A stretch of 64,000 nt of DNA from Caminibacter mediatlanticus TB-2 (GTDB lineage: Bacteria; Campylobacterota; Campylobacteria; Campylobacterales; Nautiliaceae): NCBI RefSeq assembly GCF_005843985.1, contig NZ_CP040463.1:794001-858000 (forward strand), given 5' to 3'. Shown here in pieces: positions 46,093-55,523 of the stretch. The notes beneath the pieces are model-generated. The model was not told where the DNA came from, did not search any database, and saw only the letters and a list, made by a program, of their open reading frames with translations. The position numbers and the translations under genes were made by a program. How positions within the stretch are numbered: the first letter of the stretch is position 1; each line of letters opens with the position of its first letter.

Positions 46093-47926
46093 TGATATTA
46101 TCGGTTATAAGATAGGGGATAATATATTTGATTTGCAAACAATTGAAGCTAAAAATATAGATATTAGTGATGCAAAACCTATTTATTTTGATGATAGTGA
46201 AGATGCTCTTGAAATTATTAGACATTCAGCTGCTCATTTGATGGCACAAGCTATAAAAGAACTTTATCCAGATGCGAAATTTTATGTAGGTCCTACAATT
46301 GAGAATGGGTTTTATTATGATTTAAAAACTTCAACTCCAATTACGGACAAAGATTTAAAAAACATTGAAAAAAAGATGAAGCAATTTGCAAAGAAAAAAA
46401 TTGATATTACAAGATATGAGATAAGTAAAGATGAAGCAATTGAAAAATTTAAAGATGATGAATTAAAACAAGAAGTTTTAAAAATGATTCCATCAGATGT
46501 TGTTTCTATTTATAAACAAGGTGATTTTGAAGATTTATGTAGAGGACCACATCTTCCTAATACAAAATATCTTCATAATGTAAAACTTCAAAAAGTAGCA
46601 GGAGCATATCTTGGAGGTGATTCAAATAAAGAGATGTTAACAAGAGTGTATGGGACTGCTTTTGCTACAAAAGAAGCTCTTCAAGAATATTTGAAAAGAC
46701 TTGAAGAAGCTTTAAAAAGAGATCACAGAAAACTTGGGAAAGAACTTGAACTTTGGCTTTTTGATGAAGAGGTTGCTCCTGGTATGCCTATTTGGCTTCC
46801 ACGCGGTGCAATGCTTAGAGCTAATCTTGAAAAATTACTATTTTCTGCTCATATTCAAAGAGAATACGAACCTGTAAGAGGACCTGAGATTTTAAGAAGT
46901 GAAATGTGGAAAATTTCAGGTCATTATTATAATTATAAAGAAAATATGTATTTTACTGAGATAGCTCATGATGATAATCAAAAGCAAGCAGAAGAGTATG
47001 GTATAAAACCTATGAACTGTTTAAGTCATGTTAAAATTTTTGGTCATAAAGTTAGAAGTTATAAAGAACTTCCTCTTAGATTTTTTGAATTTGGAACAGT
47101 TCATAGACATGAAAAAAGCGGAGTTTTACACGGACTTCTAAGGGTTAGAGAATTTACACAAGATGATGCACATATTTTTTGTAGACCAGACCAAATAGAA
47201 GAAGAAATAATTAAAGTATTAGATTTTGTAGATTCCATAATGCAAAGATTTGGATTTAAGTATGAGATGGAAATTTCAACTCGTCCTGAAAAATCAATAG
47301 GAAGTGATGAAATTTGGGAAAAAGCAACAGAGGCTTTAAAAAATGCTTTAAATAAACTTAATAGAGAATATGGAATTGATGAAGGTGGTGGGGCTTTTTA
47401 TGGTCCTAAAATTGATATAAAAATTACTGATGCAATTGGTAGAAAATGGCAGTGTGGAACTATTCAAGTCGATTTTAACTTGCCTGAAAGATTTGATATA
47501 AGTTATATTGATGAAAATAATGAAAGAAAAAGACCTGTTATGATTCATAGAGCCATTATTGGTAGTTTTGAAAGATTTATTGCTATTTTAACAGAACATT
47601 ATGCAGGAGAGTTTCCAACTTTTATTGCTCCAATAAAAGCTATTTTTGTACCAATTAGTGAAGATCATATAAATTATGCAAAAGAAATTCAAAAAGAGTT
47701 ATTAAAAGACGATTTAAAAACAGAAATTTATGCAAGTAACGATTCACTTAATAAAAGAATTAGAAACGCAGAAAAGCAAAAAGTTGCTTATGTTGTAATA
47801 ATAGGGGATGAAGAGGTAAAAGATGGTACTGTTGCAATTAGAGATAGAAGAAAAAGGACTCAATATAAAATGAAAAAAGGAGAGTTTGTGGAAATGATTA
47901 AAAAACTAAGTGAGGTTAGAGTATGA
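46085..47926 (+). CDS. thrS: Threonine--tRNA ligase
   Basis: A 613-residue class II synthetase. N-terminal editing (TGS-less or reduced TGS) segment, then the SAD/N2 editing domain with HSAAHLMAQAI and the GPHLPNTKYL region with Cys before it (DLCRGPH), the catalytic core (MNCLSH, RFFEFGTVHRHEKSG, FTQDDAHIFC) and the anticodon domain at the end. At 613 residues it is a little shorter than E. coli ThrS (642), mostly at the N terminus. infC follows with a 4-nt overlap. Confidence 0.96.
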   Translation: MNNDIIGYKIGDNIFDLQTIEAKNIDISDAKPIYFDDSEDALEIIRHSAAHLMAQAIKELYPDAKFYVGPTIENGFYYDLKTSTPITDKDLKNIEKKMKQFAKKKIDITRYEISKDEAIEKFKDDELKQEVLKMIPSDVVSIYKQGDFEDLCRGPHLPNTKYLHNVKLQKVAGAYLGGDSNKEMLTRVYGTAFATKEALQEYLKRLEEALKRDHRKLGKELELWLFDEEVAPGMPIWLPRGAMLRANLEKLLFSAHIQREYEPVRGPEILRSEMWKISGHYYNYKENMYFTEIAHDDNQKQAEEYGIKPMNCLSHVKIFGHKVRSYKELPLRFFEFGTVHRHEKSGVLHGLLRVREFTQDDAHIFCRPDQIEEEIIKVLDFVDSIMQRFGFKYEMEISTRPEKSIGSDEIWEKATEALKNALNKLNREYGIDEGGGAFYGPKIDIKITDAIGRKWQCGTIQVDFNLPERFDISYIDENNERKRPVMIHRAIIGSFERFIAILTEHYAGEFPTFIAPIKAIFVPISEDHINYAKEIQKELLKDDLKTEIYASNDSLNKRIRNAEKQKVAYVVIIGDEEVKDGTVAIRDRRKRTQYKMKKGEFVEMIKKLSEVRV

Positions 47927-48453
47927 GTAAGAAAGAGAAAACATTAATTAATGAAGAAATTTTAGATATTACAGATAGAGTAAGACTTGTAGATGGTGAA
48001 GGAGAGCCTAAAATTGTAGATTCACATAAGGCATTAGAAATTGCATATAATAAGGGATTAGATTTAGTTTTAGTTGCACCAAATGCTAATCCACCTGTTG
48101 CAAAAGTTATGGATTATGGAAAATATAAGTACGAACAAGAAAGAAAGAAAAAAGAAGCAAAGAAAAAACAAGTAAAAATTGAAGTAAAAGAGATAAAATT
48201 TACTTCGAAAATTCAACAAAATGATATAGATTATAAAGTAAAACATGCAAGAGAGTTTTTAGAAAAAGGAAAACATGTAAAACTCAGAGTGTTTTTAAGA
48301 GGAAGAGAGCTTGCTACACCTGAAAAAGGATTTGAGGTTATTAATAAAGTTTGGGATATGTTAAAAGATGTTGCAGAAAAACAAAATGAACCAAAACTTG
48401 AAGGAAATTATATTAATTTATTAATTACTCCTCCAAAAAAGAAGAAAAAATAA
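47923..48453 (+). CDS. infC: Translation initiation factor IF-3
   Basis: A 176-residue factor that checks start-codon pairing on the 30S subunit. LINEEILDITDRVRLVDGEG, KALEIAYNKGLDLVLVAPNA and PPVAKVMDYGKYKYEQ are the N domain; IKFTSKIQQNDIDYKVKHAR and KHVKLRVFLRGRE the C domain. Unlike many infC genes it starts with ATG (others use rare AUU). Its last codons form part of a terminator stem. Confidence 0.96.
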   Translation: MSKKEKTLINEEILDITDRVRLVDGEGEPKIVDSHKALEIAYNKGLDLVLVAPNANPPVAKVMDYGKYKYEQERKKKEAKKKQVKIEVKEIKFTSKIQQNDIDYKVKHAREFLEKGKHVKLRVFLRGRELATPEKGFEVINKVWDMLKDVAEKQNEPKLEGNYINLLITPPKKKKK

Positions 48454-48472
48454 TTTGGAGGTTTTTGTTTTT
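48430..48472 (+). terminator. Rho-independent terminator of thrS-infC
   Basis: CCTCCAAA (48430-48437) pairs perfectly with TTTGGAGG (48454-48461) around a 16-nt A-rich loop, then ttttt-g-ttttt. The 5' arm lies within the infC coding end. Confidence 0.8.
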
Positions 48473-48555
48473 ATTTTATTATAGATGCGATTTAATAAAA
48501 AGATGTTTAAAATTTCTTAACAAAACAGCAAATTTCTTCACATTTAGCAAAATCT

Positions 48556-48596
48556 AAAAAGCATTAACTCTCTTCGTTCAAACAAAATGCTTTTTT
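48556..48596 (+). terminator. Strong hairpin with T tract in the infC-yfdX gap
   Basis: AAAAAGCATT (48556-48565) and AATGCTTTTT (48586-48595) form a perfect 10-bp stem with a 20-nt loop, followed by another T. The A-run/T-run symmetry allows it to work on both strands; it could end the minus-strand yfdX transcript as well. Confidence 0.6.
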
Positions 48597-48668
48597 ATAC
48601 CAATTCCAAATAAGTTAGTTACTTTAAAATTTTTAAAACTTTCGTTATTTCAATATTTTTTATTATTT

Positions 48669-48698
48669 TTCCATTGTCCATTTTCAATTTTCAATTGG
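48669..48698 (-). repeat. AATTGAAAATGGA-type short repeat copy
   Basis: On the minus strand CCAATTGAAAATTGAAAA runs into TGGACAATGGAA. It resembles 40602-40622 and the coding segment 6347-6381. Best seen as a low-complexity interspersed element; no function evident. Confidence 0.4.
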
Positions 48699-48875
48699 TA
48701 TTACCGTTTTTGCTATACTAAAATTTACAATTGTTTTGTCATTTTAAACTTTTATTTGTTGTTTTATAATTTTTATTGAACTCACTATTTTTTAAATAAA
48801 TCGTATTTATTTTTTTCTATTTTAAATAAGTGTCAGAGATAATAATCTTGTAATAAAAAAGAAAAAAAGAAAGAA

Positions 48876-49742
48876 TTATTTGTTGATATGTTGAATTGCT
48901 TTTTCTTTAAATTCTTTAAGTTTTTTAAGCAATTCTTCAAATAATCCTTTTGTATTGTGATTTCTTTTAATTTCTTTTTCAAGTTTAGAAATTTCATCTC
49001 TTAACATTTTATATGTTGTATCACTTTTACTTGTGTAACCGAGAGTTTCAGCAAGTTTTAATTGATATTTTGCTTCTTCAAGATATTTTAAAGCTTGTTT
49101 TTTATCTTTTTTTACTATTTTGCTCGCTTCACTTACAAGAGCTTCTGCTTTAATTAATGGAATTGGTATTATTGTATCAACTTCAACAAGTGTTGACAGA
49201 GCCATTGCTAATACATCTTCTGCTTCTTTTATTTTCCCTTCATTAATATATTTTATTGCAAGATTTAGAGCTGCTGGATATGTTGCAAGAGGTAAATTCA
49301 CAGTTTTAATAACTATTTCATCTCTAAGTGCATTTAGTACTTCTCTTGCTGCTGGCAATTTATTTGCTACAACAAGAAGTTTTGCTTGATTTACCATTTT
49401 TGCAATATCTTTTAATTTTCCTTGGAATTGATAAGCTTCAATTTGAATATCTACTGGAAGAAGATATGGTGCTTTTGGGGTGTTTAGTACAATTGCAAGT
49501 TGTCCAACTGCATTTTTTAAAGCTTCTTTTGCTTTTTTTATTTTTTTATTTTTTAAATACATTAATGCTTCTTGTGTGTATTGAATAGCTCTAATTGCTT
49601 CTTTTACAAGTTGAGTGTTTTGTGCATTTTTTTCGGCTTTAATAACTGCATTTTTATTTACATTTGCAGTTTTAGCATCTATTGCGAAAGTATTACTTAC
49701 TAATAAAGAACCAAGTACGATTGATGTTACTATTTTTTTCAT
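48876..49742 (-). CDS. YfdX-family exported protein
   Basis: A 288-residue protein with a signal peptide (MKKIVTSIVLGSLLVSNTFA) and an all-helical mature part containing the YfdX signatures LVKEAIRAIQYTQEALMYL, APYLLPVDIQIEAYQF, KLPAAREVLNALRDEIVIKT and NLPLATYPAALNLA. YfdX proteins are periplasmic helical proteins linked to acid, metal or other stress, without a settled biochemical role. Strong Shine-Dalgarno (aaggaggg) and a consensus promoter suggest high expression. Confidence 0.87.
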   Translation of the reverse strand: MKKIVTSIVLGSLLVSNTFAIDAKTANVNKNAVIKAEKNAQNTQLVKEAIRAIQYTQEALMYLKNKKIKKAKEALKNAVGQLAIVLNTPKAPYLLPVDIQIEAYQFQGKLKDIAKMVNQAKLLVVANKLPAAREVLNALRDEIVIKTVNLPLATYPAALNLAIKYINEGKIKEAEDVLAMALSTLVEVDTIIPIPLIKAEALVSEASKIVKKDKKQALKYLEEAKYQLKLAETLGYTSKSDTTYKMLRDEISKLEKEIKRNHNTKGLFEELLKKLKEFKEKAIQHINK

Positions 49743-49774
49743 TTGTCCCTCCTTAAAAATTTTTAAGTAGTAAA

Positions 49775-49804
49775 ATTATAATACTTTTAGCCTACTTATG
49801 TCAA
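49775..49804 (-). promoter_or_regulatory. Consensus promoter of the YfdX gene with flanking dyad
   Basis: On the minus strand TTGACA (49804-49799), 18 nt, TATAAT (49780-49775): both hexamers perfect. An inverted repeat AAGTAG/CTACTT (49797-49792 and 49770-49765) brackets the -10 box and could be an operator. Confidence 0.7.
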
Positions 49805-49858
49805 GTATTTTAAATGTTTTATTTTAATTTTAACGAAATTTTAATCTTTGATATGTGA

Positions 49859-49864
49859 TATAAT
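49859..49864 (+). promoter_or_regulatory. -10 box upstream of lepA
   Basis: A perfect TATAAT preceded by tgtga, 20 nt before the ATG. No convincing -35 hexamer at 16-18 nt. Confidence 0.45.
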
Positions 49865-49884
49865 TTTAATAAAAAAGGGATTTG

Positions 49885-51666
49885 ATGCAAGATAAAATTA
49901 GAAACTTTTCAATTATAGCACATATTGACCATGGTAAATCTACCCTTGCAGATAGATTAATAGAATTTTGTGGTGGAATTAGCGAAAGAGAAAAAGAAGA
50001 CCAACTTCTTGATACTATGGATATTGAAAAAGAAAGAGGAATAACTATAAAAGCTCAAAGTGTAAGACTCGAATATAAAGGATATATTTTAAATTTAATA
50101 GATACACCAGGACATGTAGATTTTTCTTATGAAGTTAGTAAATCATTAAAAAGTAGTGAAGGAGCTTTACTTGTTGTTGATGCAACCCAAGGAGTAGAAG
50201 CTCAAACCCTTGCAAATGTTTATATGGCAATAGAAAATGATTTAGAAATTATTCCAGTAATTAATAAAATTGACCTTCCAAGTGCAGACCCAGATAGAGT
50301 TGCAGAGGAAATTGAAAGTACTATTGGAATTGATGCAAGTGAGGCTATTTTAGTTAGTGCAAAAACAGGTCAAGGGATAGAAGAACTTTTAGATGCAATA
50401 ATTGAGAGAATTCCAGCACCAAAAGGTAATCCAAATGCTCCAACAAAAGCATTAATTTATGATAGTTGGTTTGATAATTATCTTGGGGCTATTTGTTTAG
50501 TTAGAGTATTTGATGGTAGTATTAAAAAAGGTGATGAAGTTTTGGTAATGGGTACTGGTAAAAAACATAAAGTATTAGAGCTTTTTTATCCTCATCCTAT
50601 TAAGAAATTAAAAATGGATGAAATTAAAACAGGAGAAATTGGTGTTGTTGTAATGGGACTTAAAAATGTAGCTGATATTAGAGTAGGCGATACAATAACA
50701 AATGCAAAAAATCCTGCAAAAGAACCAGCTGCTGAATTTGAAGAAGCAAAAAGCTTTGTTTTTGCTGGAATTTATCCTATTGATACTGATAAATATGATG
50801 ATTTAAGAGATGCATTAGAAAAATTAAAATTAAACGACTCATCTATAACATTTGAACCAGAAACATCACAAGCCTTAGGATTTGGATTTAGGGTTGGATT
50901 TTTAGGTATGCTTCATATGGAGGTTATTAAAGAAAGACTTGAAAGAGAGTTTGGAATAGAATTAATTGCAACTGCTCCAAGTGTTACTTATAGAGTTAAA
51001 TTAACTGATGGAAGTGAAATTGAAATTTCAAATCCAAGTGAACTACCACCTCCAAATAAAATTGATAAAATATATGAACCTTATGTAAAAGCTACAATTT
51101 TGACACCAAGTGAATTTGTTGGAAATTTAATTCAATTTTTAAATGAAAAAAGAGGTGTGCAAATTAAAATGGAATATCTCTCACCTGAGAGAGTTTTACT
51201 TGAATATGAACTTCCTTTAAATGAGATTGTTACTGATTTTTATGATAAATTAAAAACACTTACAAAAGGTTATGCAAGTTTTGATTACGAGCCAATTGGA
51301 TATAAAGAAGGTGATTTAGTAAAAATGGATATAAGAGTTGCAGGCGAACCAGTTGATGCATTAAGTATTATTGTCCCAAAAGATAAAGCAGAAAAAAGAG
51401 GAAGAGAATTAATTAAAGTAATGAAAGAATTAATACCAAGACAATTATTTGAAGTAGCTATTCAAGCAAGTATAGGAAATAAAATTATTGCAAGAGAGAC
51501 TGTAAAAGCTTTAAGAAAAGATGTTACAGCAAAATGTTATGGGGGAGACATTAGTAGAAAAAGAAAGCTTCTTGAAAAGCAAAAAAAAGGTAAAAAAAGA
51601 ATGAAAGCGATTGGTAAAGTTAATATTCCACAAGAAGCGTTTTTAAGTGTTTTAAAAATTGATTAA
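49885..51666 (+). CDS. lepA: Elongation factor 4 (LepA), ribosome back-translocase
   Basis: A 593-residue translational GTPase. G1 [15 protein letters not shown]2 [10 protein letters not shown]3 DTPGHVDF, G4 NKIDLP, G5 SAKTG; the C-terminal LepA-specific domain has the basic [20 protein letters not shown] stretch. No EF-G domain IV. The ATG at 49885 is used; a TTG directly before it is in frame but closer to the aaaggga ribosome site. LepA helps ribosome assembly or rescues mis-positioned ribosomes. Confidence 0.97.
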   Translation: MQDKIRNFSIIAHIDHGKSTLADRLIEFCGGISEREKEDQLLDTMDIEKERGITIKAQSVRLEYKGYILNLIDTPGHVDFSYEVSKSLKSSEGALLVVDATQGVEAQTLANVYMAIENDLEIIPVINKIDLPSADPDRVAEEIESTIGIDASEAILVSAKTGQGIEELLDAIIERIPAPKGNPNAPTKALIYDSWFDNYLGAICLVRVFDGSIKKGDEVLVMGTGKKHKVLELFYPHPIKKLKMDEIKTGEIGVVVMGLKNVADIRVGDTITNAKNPAKEPAAEFEEAKSFVFAGIYPIDTDKYDDLRDALEKLKLNDSSITFEPETSQALGFGFRVGFLGMLHMEVIKERLEREFGIELIATAPSVTYRVKLTDGSEIEISNPSELPPPNKIDKIYEPYVKATILTPSEFVGNLIQFLNEKRGVQIKMEYLSPERVLLEYELPLNEIVTDFYDKLKTLTKGYASFDYEPIGYKEGDLVKMDIRVAGEPVDALSIIVPKDKAEKRGRELIKVMKELIPRQLFEVAIQASIGNKIIARETVKALRKDVTAKCYGGDISRKRKLLEKQKKGKKRMKAIGKVNIPQEAFLSVLKID

Positions 51667-51726
51667 TGTTATTAAATAGTTATTTTAAAAAGGTATAATA
51701 TTTTTCCAAAAATTTTAATAAATCTC

Positions 51727-51755
51727 TTGACTTTCTTTTTTATTTACCTTATAAT
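51727..51755 (+). promoter_or_regulatory. Promoter of the four-tRNA cluster
   Basis: TTGACT (51727-51732), exactly 17 nt, TATAAT (51750-51755), 31 nt before tRNA-Lys. A small hairpin (CACAAC/GTTGTG, 51764-51780) lies in the precursor leader. Confidence 0.75.
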
Positions 51756-51785
51756 TTCATCCACACAACGAAGAGTTGTGAGAAT

Positions 51786-51861
51786 GACCCGTTAGCTCAG
51801 TCGGTAGAGCATCTGCCTTTTAAGCAGAGGGCCGCTGGTTCGAATCCAGCACGGGTCACCA
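51786..51861 (+). tRNA. tRNA-Lys(TTT)
   Basis: 76 nt, CCA encoded. Acceptor GACCCGT/ACGGGTC, anticodon stem TCTGC/GCAGA with loop CTTTTAA (anticodon TTT), T stem GCTGG/CCAGC. First in a cluster with Glu, Val and Asp. Confidence 0.96.
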
Positions 51862-51863
51862 TT

Positions 51864-51939
51864 GTCCCCATCGTCTAGTGGTCTAGGATACCGCCCTTTC
51901 ACGGCGGCGACACGGGTTCGAATCCCGTTGGGGACGCCA
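51864..51939 (+). tRNA. tRNA-Glu(TTC)
   Basis: 76 nt with encoded CCA. Acceptor GTCCCCA/TGGGGAC, anticodon stem CCGCC/GGCGG with loop CTTTCAC (TTC). Two nt after tRNA-Lys. Confidence 0.96.
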
Positions 51940-51973
51940 CTTCTAAATGATAAATCCTTGATAAGCAATGTTT

Positions 51974-52049
51974 GGTCGCTTAGCTCAGTTGGGAGAGCAC
52001 CAGCCTTACAAGCTGGGGGTCGCAGGTTCGAGCCCTGCAGCGACCACCA
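51974..52049 (+). tRNA. tRNA-Val(TAC)
   Basis: 76 nt with encoded CCA. Acceptor GGTCGCT/AGCGACC, anticodon stem CCAGC/GCTGG, loop CTTACAA (TAC) with normal U33. Useful contrast to the C33 tRNA-Val(GAC) at 45863. Confidence 0.96.
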
Positions 52050-52052
52050 CTT

Positions 52053-52131
<79 letters not shown>

Positions 52132-52326
52132 AAATATATTATTTATTGTTATTTTCTTTTTTGTAAAATTTAACTCCATAGATATATCTTAAATAATAAA
52201 TTTGATAAAGCACAAGTGATAGTATTATTGACTTTATTTTAAAAATTCATAAATATTTGAACTATTCAATAGTCTTAAAAAGTTATAATTATATTGTGAC
52301 ATCAATTATACTAATGTAAAATCAAT

Positions 52327-52713
52327 TTATTTATATATTGCTTCTATAAACTTAAAACCTGCTCCTGCAAATAAAATGCTTCCTATAACATTTAGTGAAA
52401 TATAAACTAAACTTTCAATAATAAGACCATTTTTTATTAAAAAAAAGCTTTCAATTGCAAAAGTTGAGAATGTAGTTAAAGCTCCCATCATACCAGTAGT
52501 TAGTAAAGATTTAATATAAGAGTTTTCAATTATATTGTATTGAATTAAACCTATTAAAACTCCTAAAATAAAACTTCCAATTAAATTAACACTTAATGTA
52601 CCAAATGGAATATCGTGCTTTATTGTATTATTTATAAGTCCAGAAGTATATGCTCTTAAAATTGCTCCTATAAAGCCTCCGATACCAATTGCAAGCATTG
52701 TATCAAATTTCAT
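52327..52713 (-). CDS. crcB: Fluoride channel FluC/CrcB
   Basis: A 128-residue four-helix membrane protein that exports fluoride. GGFIGAILRAYTSG, the LSVNLIGSFILG helix with the fluoride-contacting Asn, and MMGALTTFSTFAIESF (TTFSTF, phenylalanine box) are diagnostic. Dual-topology homodimer in the family. It is last in the ctpA-to-crcB run; no fluoride riboswitch is seen in the 65-nt gap before it. Confidence 0.93.
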   Translation of the reverse strand: MKFDTMLAIGIGGFIGAILRAYTSGLINNTIKHDIPFGTLSVNLIGSFILGVLIGLIQYNIIENSYIKSLLTTGMMGALTTFSTFAIESFFLIKNGLIIESLVYISLNVIGSILFAGAGFKFIEAIYK

Positions 52714-52778
52714 TTAAACTCCTTGAATAATAGAGATAATTGTATATTCGTAATTTCTTTAATAAAATTAATAAATTA

Positions 52779-53477
52779 TTATTCATTAATCGAATTATAT
52801 TCTTTGTTTAGAATTTCTTGCATTTTTTCTTTTGTTCTTTCATACCAATTATTGTCAGTAGGATAAAAACTATCTAAAAAAATTACTTTTATTTTTTGTT
52901 TATCAACTCTAAAAGGATTTTGTTTAAAAGCAAAAGGAAGATTTATAATCACAAAAGGTTGAACTTTTAAATTTAATTTCTCTGCTAATGCCTTTGGGCC
53001 ACTTTTCCACTCTTTCATTTTTTTAGGATTTTCTTTATTTCTTGTTCCTTCTGGAAATACTATAATTTTTAATCCTTTATTTATTCTTTTTTTTACTTCT
53101 TTAAGCATAGTTATAACTGAGCGTTTATTGGACCTATCAACTAATATCATATCAGTTTTTGTTAGCATATATTTAATAATTGGAGTTTCTCCAAGTTCTT
53201 TTTTTGCAATCCAAATAAGTTTTTCTGGTATAACTGTTTCCATTAAAGCAATATCTAAATTATGAGTATGATTACCAATAAATAAATTAGCCTCTTTATC
53301 AATGTTCCCTTCAATTATTATTTCTTTTGCAATCATTTTAATTAAAAATTTAGAGAGCCATTTTCTATATTTTAGTTCATTTTTTGGATTAATTCCACAA
53401 AGCAAAGATACTATAATTGTAGCTAATCCACCAATCATTAAAAGTATATAAGATTTTAGGCTATTTATAATTTTCAC
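52779..53477 (-). CDS. plsC: 1-acyl-sn-glycerol-3-phosphate acyltransferase
   Basis: A 232-residue membrane-associated acyltransferase making phosphatidic acid. N-terminal helix (about residues 8-28), catalytic HTHNLD (H-x4-D) in IGNHTHNLDIALM, VFPEGTRNKEN, and the WKSGPKALAEKL block. It overlaps the upstream SH3-like gene by 17 nt. The same order (orphan envelope gene, plsC, crcB) occurs in Campylobacter. Confidence 0.93.
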   Translation of the reverse strand: MKIINSLKSYILLMIGGLATIIVSLLCGINPKNELKYRKWLSKFLIKMIAKEIIIEGNIDKEANLFIGNHTHNLDIALMETVIPEKLIWIAKKELGETPIIKYMLTKTDMILVDRSNKRSVITMLKEVKKRINKGLKIIVFPEGTRNKENPKKMKEWKSGPKALAEKLNLKVQPFVIINLPFAFKQNPFRVDKQKIKVIFLDSFYPTDNNWYERTKEKMQEILNKEYNSINE

Positions 53478-54426
53478 TTTTTATCCATCCTATTTTATTA
53501 TTTATTTTTATTTTTATATAATTTTTAGTTTTATTTAAAATTTGAGCTTTTTCGTTTTTATTAGAGATATATATAATCGTTGATTGTTTGGTTGGCAATA
53601 TTTGTACTTTTGTACCTTTTTTTATTTCAATTTCACCTTTTGGTAAAATTTTTAATAGTAGAGAAATTGAAAGAAGTATTGGTAATAGTAATATGAAAAT
53701 TTTTTGATAAACTAAAAAAATAATTAAACTAAAAGCTATTAAAATTAATATTAAAATATTTAGTGGAGTGAATATTTTTTCATCTTCGGGATTAATATTT
53801 GTTTGAGTACTTATAATATTTTGGGTAATTATTACTGGGATTTTTATTTTCTCAAAAGTTTGTTTATTTGAATTGAAATAAAAAAAAGTAAATTCTTTTA
53901 TATTTTTAGGTAGTATTACATAATATGATGCTTTATTTTGAGATATAGTTGTTAGATTTTGTTCATAGCTTGAAACTTTAAAATTTTTAATAAAACAATT
54001 TTTACATAAAATATTAAAATTTAAAATAGTATGATTTTTGTCATATTTTGTAGCAATAGGATTTTCTATTTTTAAATCGTCAGCTACTATATTAGAATAA
54101 TTTTTTGGAGGGATAATTTTTTTTATTTTAATTAAATTATTTAAATTTATTTCTTTATAAAATTTTTTGCTAATTATTATTAATTTGTGTGGTTCATTAT
54201 TCGCTAAAAATTTGACGTTTAATAAATAAATATAAGGATTAATTTGAGTGAGGTTTGTTTCTACATTATATGATGTGGTAACGTTTATTTTTTTTGGAGT
54301 TGGTAAAATTACTCTAATATTAAAATTAACTAATTCATTAGGATAATAGTAAGGTTTTATGTTTTCATATTTTAAAATTTCTGCAAAAATAAAAAAAGGT
54401 ATAAAAAGAGATATTAATATTCTCAT
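53461..54426 (-). CDS. Membrane protein with N-terminal signal and C-terminal SH3-like domain
   Basis: A 321-residue protein: signal peptide (MRILISLFIPFFIFAE), a beta-rich periplasmic region (about 20-210) with a Cys pair (LCKNCF), two membrane helices (about 222-262), and an SH3b-like C-terminal domain (KGTKVQILPTKQSTII, later NNKIGWIKSENYK). The layout resembles BatD-like or other envelope proteins, but I cannot name it. It overlaps the M23 peptidase gene by 4 nt, so a role in peptidoglycan is a reasonable inference. Confidence 0.72.
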   Translation of the reverse strand: MRILISLFIPFFIFAEILKYENIKPYYYPNELVNFNIRVILPTPKKINVTTSYNVETNLTQINPYIYLLNVKFLANNEPHKLIIISKKFYKEINLNNLIKIKKIIPPKNYSNIVADDLKIENPIATKYDKNHTILNFNILCKNCFIKNFKVSSYEQNLTTISQNKASYYVILPKNIKEFTFFYFNSNKQTFEKIKIPVIITQNIISTQTNINPEDEKIFTPLNILILILIAFSLIIFLVYQKIFILLLPILLSISLLLKILPKGEIEIKKGTKVQILPTKQSTIIYISNKNEKAQILNKTKNYIKIKINNKIGWIKSENYK

Positions 54427-55523
54427 TTTAATGCTATATTATAGTCTTTTTTTAAAGTTGAAATATATGCAAAAAAGTTTTTTCTTTGTTTACCCCATAG
54501 TGTAATTTTTGCAGATTTTCTTATTTTAAGAGGATTTATCCATTTTCCATATCTCATAACTCCAAAATGTAAGTGAGGTCCTGTTGATAAACCTGAGTTT
54601 CCAAGATATCCTATTATTTGTCCTTGTTTTACCCATTTTCCTACATAAATTCCTTTTGGCCATCCTCTTAAATGTCCATATAATGTTATGTAACCATCTC
54701 TATGTTTAATTTTCACTACTCTTCCATAGCCTCTAATCCAGCCTTTATATATTATCTTACCATCTGCTACTGATTTTATTGGCGTACCAATTCTATTTAC
54801 ATAATCTATACCATCATGCATTCTCCACTTATGTAATAGAGGATGTAATCTCATACCAAATTTAGAAGATATTCTTTTATAATGTAGTGGTGCAGGTAAA
54901 AACATTCCTTTTAAACTTCTTGCTCTTTCATCATAATATCGCCCATCATAAGGATTTAAAAATGCATTATATTGGTAAAATTTATTAAATATACTTGCAT
55001 ATAAAACTTTAATTTGTTTAACACTTCCATAGCGTGATTTTTCTTCGTATAAAATTTTAATTTTAGTATTTTTAGGAATATATCTAAAATTAAGCTTGTC
55101 ACTAAATATATTTATTATTTTATTAGTTAAGCTTCTTAAATTTGTTGCTTTGTATAAATCATAATTTAAATTATTATTAATTGTAACTTCAATGTATTTT
55201 TTTTGAGTTTCATAAATAATAGGTACAATTTTGGTTAAATATTTATTGTTTTTGTTTATAATTTGTAGTTGATTTTTATCATCAAGAGGAATTAAAGCTT
55301 GCTTTAATCTATTATTTTCAGTTAATAAAAAGATAGTTTCACCAATTCTAATTCTTTTAACTTTCCTTTTAATATTACCTGGTAAGTCATAATATAAACT
55401 AATAGGAATAGAATATTTTTTTAAAAAACCATAAAATGTATCACTTTTTGACCATTTTTTCGTTTCTACCTTATATGCAGAAAGTATAGCAATAGATATT
55501 ATTATTAATAAAAACTTTTTCAT
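54423..55523 (-). CDS. M23-family peptidoglycan metallopeptidase
   Basis: A 366-residue exported protein: N-terminal hydrophobic signal, LysM-like/Csd3-like N-terminal domains (about 25-210), then an M23 LytM domain with zinc residues in MRLHPLLHKWRMHDGIDY (HxxxD) and TGPHLHFGVM (HxH). Similar in layout to Helicobacter Csd3/HdpA and Campylobacter Pgp3, DD-endopeptidases or carboxypeptidases shaping the cell. Coupled to purQ (4-nt overlap) and the SH3-like gene. Confidence 0.88.
   Translation of the reverse strand: MKKFLLIIISIAILSAYKVETKKWSKSDTFYGFLKKYSIPISLYYDLPGNIKRKVKRIRIGETIFLLTENNRLKQALIPLDDKNQLQIINKNNKYLTKIVPIIYETQKKYIEVTINNNLNYDLYKATNLRSLTNKIINIFSDKLNFRYIPKNTKIKILYEEKSRYGSVKQIKVLYASIFNKFYQYNAFLNPYDGRYYDERARSLKGMFLPAPLHYKRISSKFGMRLHPLLHKWRMHDGIDYVNRIGTPIKSVADGKIIYKGWIRGYGRVVKIKHRDGYITLYGHLRGWPKGIYVGKWVKQGQIIGYLGNSGLSTGPHLHFGVMRYGKWINPLKIRKSAKITLWGKQRKNFFAYISTLKKDYNIALK

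Larger units (their letters stand above)
48454..48875. other. Gene-free stretch, 422 nt
   Basis: The longest gap of the window, between infC and the YfdX-family gene (convergent ends). It contains the 3' arm of the infC terminator, a second 10-bp hairpin with a T6 tract, and an AATTGAAAATGGA-type repeat on the minus strand. I see no coding frame with a ribosome site and no recognisable structured RNA. Confidence 0.7.

Noticed and set aside
52640-52780. Fluoride riboswitch before crcB
   Set aside because: The gap is only 65 nt, AT-rich and without the conserved pseudoknot sequence.
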